NCBI GenBank assembly: GCA_034431315.1
Contig: DAOUDK010000039.1
Coordinates: 1 to 39,447, forward strand
Direction: 5' to 3'
Length of the DNA stretch: 39,447 nucleotides
Source of the DNA: JAUWOY01 sp034431315
GTDB taxonomy: Bacteria > Chloroflexota > Anaerolineae > VGOG01
A program made the translations under genes and the position numbers. The notes under the pieces are model-generated. The model was not told where the DNA came from and did no database searches. It saw nothing but the letters and a program-made list of their open reading frames with translations. This document shows, in pieces, positions 6,781-14,694 of the stretch (position 1 is the stretch's first letter; the number at the start of each line of letters is the position of its first letter).

Positions 6781-9630
6781 ATGAGCCGCATCTACGTCTC
6801 TCTGGATTTGGAAACTACAGGGTTGAATCCTGAACGCGATGCCATCACCGAGATTGGAGTGGTGAAGTTTCGCGATGAGCAGGTCTTGGACACATGGTCC
6901 AGCCTGGTCAACCCCCAGCGACCCATCCCCTACCGGATCCAACAGTTGACGGGCATCACCCAAGAAGAGGTAAATGCTGCTCCCTCCTTTCGCTCGCTCA
7001 GTGGAAAAATCTTGAGCTTCGTCAAAGAATACCCCATCGTTGGCCACAGCGTGTCCTTTGACCTGGGCTTTCTCAAGAGTCAAGGCCTTTTTCTAGGCAA
7101 TCGCACCATTGACACCTTCGAGCTGGCCAGCATCCTCCTGCCTCACGCCGCTCGCTACAGCCTGGGGAAGCTGGCTGAAGCTCTGGACATCCGCTTTTCC
7201 ACTCGACACCGCGCCCTGGAAGACGCGCTGGCCACCAAGGACCTCTTCCTGGCCCTGGTGGAACAGGCATCAAAACTGGACTTGAGCGTCATCCAGGAGA
7301 TCAATCGCCTGGCAACTCGGGTGGACTGGCCCCTCCGCCAGGTCTTCCGCGACCTGGAGCGCGTCAAGGCCCGCTCAGCTTTCGGGGGCAGCATCGGCCA
7401 ACAGTTGCTGGCCAAGGGGGCCCTGGACGGCGAGGGCTCGCTGAGCCTCCTCACCAGGGAAGACGGTCGCCCCCTGAAGCCATCTCCTGAGCGAAAGCCC
7501 CTGGACGAGGATGGTCTGGCGGCCATGCTGGAGGAGGGTGGAGTCTTCGCCCAGGATTTTCCCGGCTACGAGCACCGCCCCCAACAGGTGGAGATGCTGA
7601 GGACTGTGGCCAGGGCCTTCAACGAGAGCCAACATCTGCTGGTGGAAGCGGGAACGGGCACGGGAAAGTCTCTAGCCTATCTCCTTCCGGCCATCCACTT
7701 CGCCGCCCAGAACGGAGAGCGGGTGGTCATCTCCACCAACACTATCAATTTGCAGGATCAGCTCTATGGGAAGGACATCCCCGACCTGCAGCGCATCCTG
7801 CCCTTTGAGTTCAAGGCGACTCTTCTCAAGGGGCGCAGCAATTACATCTGCCTGCGCCGGCTGGCTGCTTTTCGCCACAGCGGGCCTTCCTCGCTTGAGG
7901 AGATGCGGCTGCTGGCCAAGATCCTGGTCTGGCTGCCCAGCACCGTGACCGGCGACCGGGCCGAGCTCTTCATGCCTGACTACAAGGAGCAGGCTCTCTG
8001 GAGCCGCGTCTGCGCCGATGCCGAGACCTGTCTGTCCGATCAATGTAGCTACCGTAAGAAAGACAGGTGTTTCTTCTACGGAGCCCGCCGAGAGGCGGAG
8101 CGGTCTCACCTCATCGTGGTCAACCACGCCTTGCTCCTGTCCGACGTAGCCGTCGAGAACCGCGTCCTGCCCAAGTACCGCTACCTCATCGTAGACGAGG
8201 CCCATCACCTGGAGGCAAGCACCACCCGACAACTGAGTTTCACCGTCCGTCGGAAGCAGATGGAGCGGCTGCTGAATGGGCTGAGTCAAAACTTGGGTAA
8301 GAAGCGGACGGTTGGGTTCCTGGCCGGGCTCTTGACCCGCTATCATGGCAAGGCACCGAAAGATGTCAAAGAGAAGGTGGAGCGTCACATTAATGGTCTG
8401 CAAGCGGAGGTGGAGGCCACTCGTCGGCTTCTTTACCAGTTCTTCAACCGACTGGAGTCTTTCTTGGAGGAGCACGGCCAAGACGGGGGGCAGTATAACC
8501 AGAGGATTCGCCTGATGGGAGGCATCCGTGTGCAGCCCGCCTGGTCCAACGTGGAGATTGCCTGGGACAATGTTTCCCGCCACCTATTCAGCATCGGCGA
8601 GGGACTGGAGCGCCTGTCCAGCGGGCTGGATGCTGGGCCAGGGTCCCTGGCCGAAGGTATTCCGGATCAAGAGGACCTATTGCAAGAGCTGCTCAGTTTC
8701 ACCAGCCGCATCCGGGAGCTGTATGAACATATGAACGCCCTCATCGTCCAGCCGTCATCGGCGGGCATCTATTGGGCCGAGGTCAGCGCCAAGGATGGGG
8801 AGATCTCCCTGCACGCTGCCCCCCTCCACGTGGGGCCTTTGGTGCAGAAGCATCTCTTCATGCCCAAGGAGTGTGTGATCCTTACTTCGGCCACCCTGCG
8901 CACTGAGGGCGAGTTCGATTACATCCGCGAGCGGTTGAACGCATGGGAGGCAGAGGAAGCTGCCGTCGGCTCCCCCTTCGACTACGCCAGCTCCACCCTT
9001 CTCTACCTGCCTACTGACATTCCTGAGCCCTATCAGCCCTACTACCAGAGAACCGTGGAGCAGACTCTCATTAGCCTCTGCCGGGCCACTCGCGGGCGGA
9101 CCCTGGTGCTCTTCACCTCTTACAGCCAACTGCGTAGCACCTCCAAAGCCATTTCCCGCCCCCTGGCCGAGGAGGAGATCGTGGTCTACACTCAGGGCGG
9201 CGGCTCTTCCCGCGCGCAGCTCCTGGAGAACTTCCGCACCACTCAGCGGGCTGTGCTCTTGGGAACTCGCAGCTTCTGGGAGGGCATTGACGTGGTGGGT
9301 GAGGCCCTGAGTTGCTTGGTCATTGCCAGGATGCCCTTCGCCGTGCCCAGCGATCCCGTCTTCGCCACCCGCAGCGAGACTTTCGATGAGCCCTTCAAAC
9401 AGTACGCCTTGCCGGAGGCCATCCTGCGCCTTCGCCAGGGCTTCGGCCGGCTCATCAGGAGCAAGACCGACCGCGGCGTGGTGGTGATCATGGACAAGCG
9501 CATCCAGACCAAATCCTACGGTCGGGCTTTCCTCGACTCCTTGCCTGCCTGCACCGTGCAGCGCGGCCCCCTCGCCAGCCTGCCTGCCGTGGCCGCCCGT
9601 TGGATTGACGAGAAAGAGGCGCGGGGGTAA
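6781..9630 (+). CDS. dinG: DinG-family helicase with N-terminal 3'-5' exonuclease domain
   Basis: The 949-residue protein begins with a DnaQ-like exonuclease domain (ExoI motif DLETTG at residues 9-14, later HRALEDA). An XPD/DinG superfamily 2 helicase follows: Walker A GTGTGKS at 291-297, DEAH at 472-475, and motif VI with RQGFGRLIRS near the C-terminus. Cys357, Cys411/417, Cys422 and Cys430 are placed where the [4Fe-4S] cluster of XPD-like helicases sits. It is expected to unwind DNA (5'-3') and resolve R-loops or D-loops, with nuclease trimming. This fused layout is common in Gram-positive-type bacteria. A methyltransferase gene follows after only 3 bp. Confidence 0.93.
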   Translation: MSRIYVSLDLETTGLNPERDAITEIGVVKFRDEQVLDTWSSLVNPQRPIPYRIQQLTGITQEEVNAAPSFRSLSGKILSFVKEYPIVGHSVSFDLGFLKSQGLFLGNRTIDTFELASILLPHAARYSLGKLAEALDIRFSTRHRALEDALATKDLFLALVEQASKLDLSVIQEINRLATRVDWPLRQVFRDLERVKARSAFGGSIGQQLLAKGALDGEGSLSLLTREDGRPLKPSPERKPLDEDGLAAMLEEGGVFAQDFPGYEHRPQQVEMLRTVARAFNESQHLLVEAGTGTGKSLAYLLPAIHFAAQNGERVVISTNTINLQDQLYGKDIPDLQRILPFEFKATLLKGRSNYICLRRLAAFRHSGPSSLEEMRLLAKILVWLPSTVTGDRAELFMPDYKEQALWSRVCADAETCLSDQCSYRKKDRCFFYGARREAERSHLIVVNHALLLSDVAVENRVLPKYRYLIVDEAHHLEASTTRQLSFTVRRKQMERLLNGLSQNLGKKRTVGFLAGLLTRYHGKAPKDVKEKVERHINGLQAEVEATRRLLYQFFNRLESFLEEHGQDGGQYNQRIRLMGGIRVQPAWSNVEIAWDNVSRHLFSIGEGLERLSSGLDAGPGSLAEGIPDQEDLLQELLSFTSRIRELYEHMNALIVQPSSAGIYWAEVSAKDGEISLHAAPLHVGPLVQKHLFMPKECVILTSATLRTEGEFDYIRERLNAWEAEEAAVGSPFDYASSTLLYLPTDIPEPYQPYYQRTVEQTLISLCRATRGRTLVLFTSYSQLRSTSKAISRPLAEEEIVVYTQGGGSSRAQLLENFRTTQRAVLLGTRSFWEGIDVVGEALSCLVIARMPFAVPSDPVFATRSETFDEPFKQYALPEAILRLRQGFGRLIRSKTDRGVVVIMDKRIQTKSYGRAFLDSLPACTVQRGPLASLPAVAARWIDEKEARG

Positions 9631-9633
9631 GAT

Positions 9634-11334
9634 ATGCACATTGTATATCCAGACAGAGAAAACTTCGGCCAGATGTTGAAGATGGCCGATAATAACTCTC
9701 TCAACTTCATCGTGATCGTCACTGCCGCGCTTAATCCGGCCAGCACCGATAGTCTTAAAGCGTGCCTGGACGAATGTGTGCGGGTGCTGAAGCATGGAGG
9801 ATTGCTTTTCGTGCAGGGGCGCCCCGACTACTTGCCGGAGTTGGGCGTTTATCTAGACCAGCGTCTAAACTTCAAATACTGGATTGCGATTGAGTCCACA
9901 GCACAGTACAGAGATCAGGGCTTGCCGTCAGTGCACGCGGCTGTGCTTCTGTTCACCAAAGGCAACGAGCGTTTCAATGTGAAACGAACGCGCTTTCCCC
10001 ACCAGCATTGTGCTTTCTGCAATAGGACACTCAAAGATTGGGGCGGCAAAGCGCATTTGATGCACCCTGATGGCTACGTTATCTCCGATGTGTGGAAAGA
10101 CCTGCCGCTGGCAAACAACTACACCCAAATCTCTACCCCTGTCCTCGACACCATCCTGCGGATGTTGGACTTGGAGCCCCCTAAGGCAAAGAAAGCCAAC
10201 CTGTTTCAGCAAACCGATATCCAGATGCCTGCTGGCGAGGTCAAAGGCATCGTTGGTCCCAAAGAAGGCATTGGGACCGATAGAGCTTTACTAGAGCCAA
10301 CCGTACAGTACTGGTTGCCCGGTTTCTTGGAACCGGGCGTAAGATACAGCGCTGTCGCCAATGAGGTGGGGGACAAGATGTTTGACGTCGTTCATTACGG
10401 CGACGCAGTGAAGATACTCAAGCAGTATCCCGACAATTCCATAGACCTCGTTTTTGCCGACCCGCCGTACAATCTCGATAAGGCATACCATGTCTATGAT
10501 GATGAGCGAGCGGATGAAGAATACGTCAAATGGTGCAGCGCTTGGCTGCGGGAGTACACGCGGATACTGAAACCCACCGGTTCGCTGTACGTTCTGAATC
10601 TGCCACACTGGACGATGTATCATGCCGCATTTCTCAACCAACGACTCTATTTTCAAAACTGGATTGTCTGGGATGCCCTGTCCGAGCCACGGGGCAAGCT
10701 GATGCCTGCTCACTACGGCTTGTTGTTCTACACCAAGCACCCGACGGACTTCACTTTCAATTATGACCAGGTGGGGCAACTGGATGCCCGTTGCTATTGC
10801 CTGCGGGCCTCGTGTATCCGCAAGCGCAAGGCGGCAGGGGTTGATGACAAAATGCCGCTCACTGACATCTGGTGGGACATTCACCGCATCAAACATCGCC
10901 GTGACCGAGACTATCATCCCTGCCAGTTGCCCGAGGCACTGATGGAACGTCTCATCCGCCTTTCCACGAACGAGGGTGACATCGTGCTTGATGCGCTATG
11001 CGGGACGGGCACGACTCCTGTCATCGCAGCCAAATTGGGGCGGCGCTACGTGGCGATTGACATTGACGAGAACTATGTGCGGATAACGAGGGAGAAAATC
11101 GCTGAAGTGGAGCGCAAAGGTTACGTAGAGCGCCAGAGCATACACAAGCCGCAGCGAAAGCATTCCAAGAAAGAACTGCAACTGGCATTGCGTGATTTAG
11201 CGGCGGAGTTGGGGCGTTTGCCAACACCGAAAGATGTGCAAAAGATGAGCGAATATGACCTGGGTATATTCCTCGATACGTTCCCGACGTGGGGCAAAGC
11301 GTTGAAAGCAGCCAAGCTGGAGGTACAATCATGA
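9634..11334 (+). CDS. DNA methyltransferase (N4-C/N6-A type) with a degenerate N-terminal duplicate
   Basis: The 566-residue protein has its active domain in the second half: DPPY (residues 276-279) comes before the SAM-binding DALCGTGTT (from residue 453), the beta-class order of amino-methyltransferases. Residues 1 to about 215 resemble a second copy (RVLKHGGLLFVQGRPDY parallels RILKPTGSLYVLNLPHW; ISDVWKDLP parallels LTDIWWDIH) but lack DPPY and the SAM loop. Both halves contain a Cys/His cluster between them (HCAFC...H...H; CYC...C). The tail (LAAELGRLPTPKDVQKMS) resembles the homing-endonuclease-associated DNA-binding repeat. It overlaps the next gene by 4 bp, forming a restriction-modification pair. 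Confidence 0.88.
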   Translation: MHIVYPDRENFGQMLKMADNNSLNFIVIVTAALNPASTDSLKACLDECVRVLKHGGLLFVQGRPDYLPELGVYLDQRLNFKYWIAIESTAQYRDQGLPSVHAAVLLFTKGNERFNVKRTRFPHQHCAFCNRTLKDWGGKAHLMHPDGYVISDVWKDLPLANNYTQISTPVLDTILRMLDLEPPKAKKANLFQQTDIQMPAGEVKGIVGPKEGIGTDRALLEPTVQYWLPGFLEPGVRYSAVANEVGDKMFDVVHYGDAVKILKQYPDNSIDLVFADPPYNLDKAYHVYDDERADEEYVKWCSAWLREYTRILKPTGSLYVLNLPHWTMYHAAFLNQRLYFQNWIVWDALSEPRGKLMPAHYGLLFYTKHPTDFTFNYDQVGQLDARCYCLRASCIRKRKAAGVDDKMPLTDIWWDIHRIKHRRDRDYHPCQLPEALMERLIRLSTNEGDIVLDALCGTGTTPVIAAKLGRRYVAIDIDENYVRITREKIAEVERKGYVERQSIHKPQRKHSKKELQLALRDLAAELGRLPTPKDVQKMSEYDLGIFLDTFPTWGKALKAAKLEVQS

Positions 11335-12269
11335 TCGAGGCTCGCAAAATCTCGTTTCAGGAGGCTTGGGATAGTTCGGTTGTGTTTTTCGTGGATGAGG
11401 AACTCGAACGGGAGATCGAGGCCAAAGTTGAGGCCTTGCTGGAGACAGCGGAGAACCATCGTGTATCGGAAACAGCGGAAATCAATGTGGTTGACATAGC
11501 CGATTTCCTCGGTCAGAAGTACAATGCCCTGGATGTGATTTTGAAAGACGTAGGTTTATCCGAAGAGAAGTTCAAGCGCATTATCTCGTTATTGCGAAGG
11601 TTGGGGCGCATTCCGGGTGATTTCAACAGAGAGTGGGGTATAGGCAGGGTCAAAAACAAGATCGCACACGAACCAGGTTTTGCGCGCATGGTAGCGGAAT
11701 TGCTGGTTGACGGCAAAAGAGATGAAAGGCTGGAGCAATATATTCCCCGCTATTATCTGGACATGCTCAACTACCGTGAAATCAAGGGCAGCTCGCAAGC
11801 CGCCAGGCGTATACGCTACAAACAATCTCTGGCTGGCACCTATGGGGGGCGGAAGGGACACAGAGTGGAAGATAAGATACGACAGAAACTGGAAGAAATC
11901 AAAGATAAGCATGGTGTGGGCCATGGCAAAGGGCGCTCCAGGATTATGGAGACGGACCTGGATTTTGCTGTGCCTAATGCCGAGGATCCCTGGGTAATTA
12001 TCATGAGCTCTTTTCAGGAAACGACGAGCAGTGGCCAAACGACGAAAGCGAAGGATATGCGCTCTGCCTATGAACAGATTCGTCATCAAAATAGCCGTTA
12101 TGGGGAGAACAGGGCCTTCGTGAACTTTGCTGATGGCGGTGGCTGGTTGGCAAGAAAACGCGATTTAGAACGTTTGGTGAAGCAATGCCACTACTTCATT
12201 AACCTACAACACCTGGACATGCTGGAAGCAATTGTGTTGCAGCATGTACCTGAGAGGTATTTCACATAG
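11331..12269 (+). CDS. Putative type II restriction endonuclease
   Basis: The 312-residue protein is translationally coupled to the methyltransferase (ATGA overlap), so it is the natural restriction partner. It has no signal peptide or membrane segment. The segment METDLDFAV (about 206-214), followed by MSSFQETTSSGQTTKAKDM (about 225-243), fits a PD-(D/E)XK-type nuclease core, with Asp209/Asp211 and the SFQ/E-TT strand as candidate catalytic positions. The middle part is basic (KKSKISK-like stretches, GGRKGHRVEDKIRQK). The function is inferred mainly from neighbourhood. The recognition site is unknown. Confidence 0.7.
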   Translation: MIEARKISFQEAWDSSVVFFVDEELEREIEAKVEALLETAENHRVSETAEINVVDIADFLGQKYNALDVILKDVGLSEEKFKRIISLLRRLGRIPGDFNREWGIGRVKNKIAHEPGFARMVAELLVDGKRDERLEQYIPRYYLDMLNYREIKGSSQAARRIRYKQSLAGTYGGRKGHRVEDKIRQKLEEIKDKHGVGHGKGRSRIMETDLDFAVPNAEDPWVIIMSSFQETTSSGQTTKAKDMRSAYEQIRHQNSRYGENRAFVNFADGGGWLARKRDLERLVKQCHYFINLQHLDMLEAIVLQHVPERYFT

Positions 12270-12290
12270 GCGGGAGGAGGGAGACAAAAC

Positions 12291-12848
12291 ATGATATCAG
12301 CTAACGATTTACGCCGGGGGACAACCTTCGAAATGGATGGGGAGCTCTACAAGGTGGTGGAGTATCAACACTCCTTCATCGGACGGGGCAGTGCGAACGT
12401 GCGAGTCAAAGTGCGCAACCTGCGCACGGGAACGATAACTGACCACACCTTCTCGCCCAATGACCGCATCAGTGATGTCCGTCTGGAGCTGCGGGGAGTG
12501 CAGTACCTCTACAACGATGGGACTCTTTACTATTTCATGGACACTGAGACCTACGAACAGCCGGTCCTCTCAGCCGAGGCCCTGGGCGGCGCCGTGGACT
12601 ACCTGACTGAGAACATGACCCTGCAAATCTCCACCTATGATGGCGAACCGATAGACATCGTACTGCCCATCACCGTTGAGCTCAAGGTAGTCGAGGCTCC
12701 GCCGGGCTTTGCTGGCGACACAGCCACCGGCGCCACTAAACAGGTCACCCTGGAGACGGGCCTCAAGGTCACTACGCCTCTCTTCGTTGAGGAGGGCGAC
12801 GTCATCCGCGTGGACACCCGCACGGGCGAGTACCTCGGTCGCGTTTAA
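12291..12848 (+). CDS. efp: Translation elongation factor P
   Basis: The 185-residue, three-domain EF-P relieves ribosome stalling at polyproline stretches. The KOW-like N-domain, OB domains and the C-terminal signature (FVEEGDVIRVDTRTGEYLGRV) are complete. At the tip of the N-domain loop, where most EF-Ps carry a modified lysine, the sequence reads IGRGSANVR, with Arg32 at that position. The ribosome-binding site GGGAGGAGGGAG precedes the ATG. The gene is convergent with carD across a shared terminator. Confidence 0.96.
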   Translation: MISANDLRRGTTFEMDGELYKVVEYQHSFIGRGSANVRVKVRNLRTGTITDHTFSPNDRISDVRLELRGVQYLYNDGTLYYFMDTETYEQPVLSAEALGGAVDYLTENMTLQISTYDGEPIDIVLPITVELKVVEAPPGFAGDTATGATKQVTLETGLKVTTPLFVEEGDVIRVDTRTGEYLGRV

Positions 12849-12889
12849 AGCCTCAAGCCTTCACGGTGAGAGTTCGACCAAACAAAAAG

Positions 12890-12922
12890 GGCGGCCCCTT
12901 GCAACTGCTGCAAAGGGCCGCC
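12890..12922. terminator. Bidirectional terminator between efp and carD
   Basis: GGCGGCCCCTT (12890-12900) and AAAGGGCCGCC (12912-12922) form an approximately 10-bp GC-rich stem. An A-run (12884-12888) lies on one side and a T-rich stretch (CTCTTCTCT) on the other. It lies between convergent genes, so it can serve both strands. Confidence 0.75.
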
Positions 12923-12954
12923 TCTTCTCTGCTCTTGTATCAAGGAACCTTTTG

Positions 12955-13470
12955 TCAATCAGAGTTGATCTCTAGAGCGAGGGCTGCCAGTTTATCATTT
13001 AAGGCTGTCTGCAATTGCTCTTTGGCTTCTTGTAGCTCTATCCCCCTGGCTAGGGCCAGCTCGCTGGCCAGGAAAGTTTGGGCTCGCTGATAGAGCTTGT
13101 TATCGGCCATGGTCAGCCCCGCCTGCTGATTGCGCCAGGCCAAATTGCGCACTACCTTTGTCACCTCGATGAGATCTCCTGTGTTCAACTTCTCCTGGGC
13201 GCGCGCTTGTCGCTCCCTATGGTCGCTAGACAACGTATCGGGAGTGGAAGTCAACTTAGCCATAGCCCGTGAGATGGCGCGTGTCCCTGATACTTGCCGC
13301 AAGCCTATCTTCTGGATGTTATTAGTAGGCACCATCACTATACTGTCGCAAGCAAGCAGAGCAATTATATAGTAACGCCCGTTCTCCTTCAAGAACCTCT
13401 TCTCTTTGATGTCTATTACCCTGCCGGCTCCATGGTAGGGATGAACCACGTTATCGCCGATCTTAAACAT
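12955..13470 (-). CDS. CarD/CdnL-family RNA polymerase-binding regulator
   Basis: The protein begins MFKIGDNVVHPYHGAGRVIDI, the RNAP-interaction (Tudor-like) domain of CarD, which binds the RNAP beta subunit and stabilises open promoter complexes. A helical C-terminal DNA-binding domain follows (TRAISRAM..., TVVRNLAWRNQQAG-like region), giving 171 residues. I chose the ATG at 13470 because GAGGAG lies 8 bp upstream; an in-frame GTG at 13479 would overlap that site. It lies 33 bp downstream of the dksA-like gene, probably in one operon. Confidence 0.9.
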   Translation of the reverse strand: MFKIGDNVVHPYHGAGRVIDIKEKRFLKENGRYYIIALLACDSIVMVPTNNIQKIGLRQVSGTRAISRAMAKLTSTPDTLSSDHRERQARAQEKLNTGDLIEVTKVVRNLAWRNQQAGLTMADNKLYQRAQTFLASELALARGIELQEAKEQLQTALNDKLAALALEINSD

Positions 13471-13512
13471 AGTATTCACTCCTCGAGACGTACTCTATCG
13501 AACACGAAAGAA

Positions 13513-13839
13513 TCACCTCTTGGCTTGGGCGCATTTGATACAGAGAGTGGTGTGAGGGAGCACTGCCAGGCGTTCGACATCTATCTTCTGGCCACACGCT
13601 TCGCACACGCCATAGTTTCCCTCTAGCGTCTTGCGTAATGCGGCCCTGATGGACTTAGCTTTTGCCTCTAAGCTTTGTCGCAGGGCGAGACTAAACTCCC
13701 ACTCGTAAATAGTGGGGCCTCCTTTGCCCAGACCGTAATCAGCTTTGTCCTCTAGCTTTTTATTCAGTTGCTCGATTTTGGCTAAAGTCTCTTCTAACGC
13801 TTGCTCTAGCCTCTCTCGTTCCGAAGACATCTGATCCAT
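13513..13839 (-). CDS. DksA/TraR-type zinc-finger protein
   Basis: The 108-residue protein has an N-terminal coiled coil (ERERLEQALEETLAKIEQLNKKLED) and a C-terminal C4 zinc finger (CEACGQKID...LCIKC), the DksA/TraR layout. Such proteins reach into the RNA polymerase secondary channel and tune initiation. The usual acidic tip of true DksA is not clear here, so the exact activity is uncertain. It has a GAGAGG ribosome-binding site. It sits immediately upstream of the CarD-type gene, giving a two-gene RNAP-modulator operon. Confidence 0.88.
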   Translation of the reverse strand: MDQMSSERERLEQALEETLAKIEQLNKKLEDKADYGLGKGGPTIYEWEFSLALRQSLEAKAKSIRAALRKTLEGNYGVCEACGQKIDVERLAVLPHTTLCIKCAQAKR

Positions 13840-13875
13840 TACCTCTCTCCGGTATCACCCATCAGGCTCTAATCA

Positions 13876-14028
13876 GGTGGCCCTTCGCCGAGACTTCGGC
13901 GAGCCCTCGGCGTGAGCTCGGTCGAACGCTCAGCCGAGCCGTCGAGCCGCTCAGGATGTGGCGCTCTAATTAAGAACTCGGCTATCCTACCTCGCCAAAA
14001 CGCCTCTGAGGCTCTGAGCCGAGTTCTT
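13876..14028. repeat. Hairpin-rich intergenic region
   Basis: The gene-free stretch upstream of the dksA-like gene has several inverted repeats. TCGCCGA/TCGGCGA lies at 13885-13891 and 13896-13902. GCTCGG/CCGAGC lies at 13916-13921 and 13934-13939. A perfect 12-bp pair AAGAACTCGGCT/AGCCGAGTTCTT lies at 13973-13984 and 14017-14028. The sequence looks like REP-type repeats rather than a gene. From 14029 to 14270 I see nothing recognisable. Confidence 0.5.
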
Positions 14029-14271
14029 GTTACCCCAAACATCCTCTCGAAGGTTCATAAAACGACGTGAGGGTTTGTGCAGGTCTCACATCGTTTTACC
14101 ACGCGCCGTTTTCGCTTACGCTAAACCTTGTCAGAAGTTTTAGGAGGATGCTTTGAGGGGGCCTCAGATTGTTACTTGTCTAGGTGACACAGGAAGTATA
14201 ACCTTTGGCTTGGAAAGGGGGACTGACACTTGTGATTTTGGCTAGTTAAATTATATATGATTTGGGAACAT

Positions 14272-14310
14272 TTGTCAAAGTTTGACAATCTTTACTCTAT
14301 CCTGTATAAT
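14272..14310 (+). promoter_or_regulatory. Consensus promoter with overlapping palindromic operator (S1-protein gene)
   Basis: TTGACA (14282-14287) and TATAAT (14305-14310) match consensus exactly with 17-bp spacing. The -35 hexamer lies inside a perfect 8-1-8 palindrome TTGTCAAA-G-TTTGACAA (14272-14288). A dimeric repressor bound there would block RNA polymerase. Confidence 0.85.
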
Positions 14311-14316
14311 GAGATT

Positions 14317-14694
14317 GAATTTGAAAGCGCTGTGATAAAAACTTATCCCTTCATGAGGACGTACGGAGGTCTAAGGGTCGCCTCGCCTGAACACGGATTA
14401 TGAAACATTTCTGGAAGCCTGGAGGGCTGAACTAGCCTGTTTAGCAGCGGATTGGACGCTGCTGCGTCAGGAGCGGTTTTTATGTGTTAATGAGCTGCTC
14501 TAAAAAGGTGGCATAAGTACTACATTCCAGCAAACATCCGCCAGAAGGCTCGGCTACTATCCTCGATGTGTTTTAAGGGGTAGGTGGCCGGGTCTTTGTT
14601 TTTGCGGGGAAGCAGACCTCAGAGAAACAAGTGCTGCCGTCGGATGCCCGTTACTCCTGATGGTATGCATGACGATAAACTTCAAGGGGGAAAA
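14317..14694 (+). other. Long untranslated leader of the S1-domain gene
   Basis: About 375 nt separate the predicted transcription start from the chosen start codon. The region contains a small stem AGCAGCG/CGCTGCT around 14440-14457 and a short T-run about 12 bases after it (ggttttta), but I recognise no known riboswitch or small-RNA family. It could hold an uncharacterised leader RNA, or autoregulation by the S1-like protein. Confidence 0.4.

Noticed and set aside
14317..14580. Possible 4.5S/SRP RNA or 6S RNA in the leader of the S1 gene
   Set aside because: A small stem with GCAGCG is present, but the conserved SRP GGAA/AGCAGCC core and a 6S-type central bubble are not, and there is no proper terminator.
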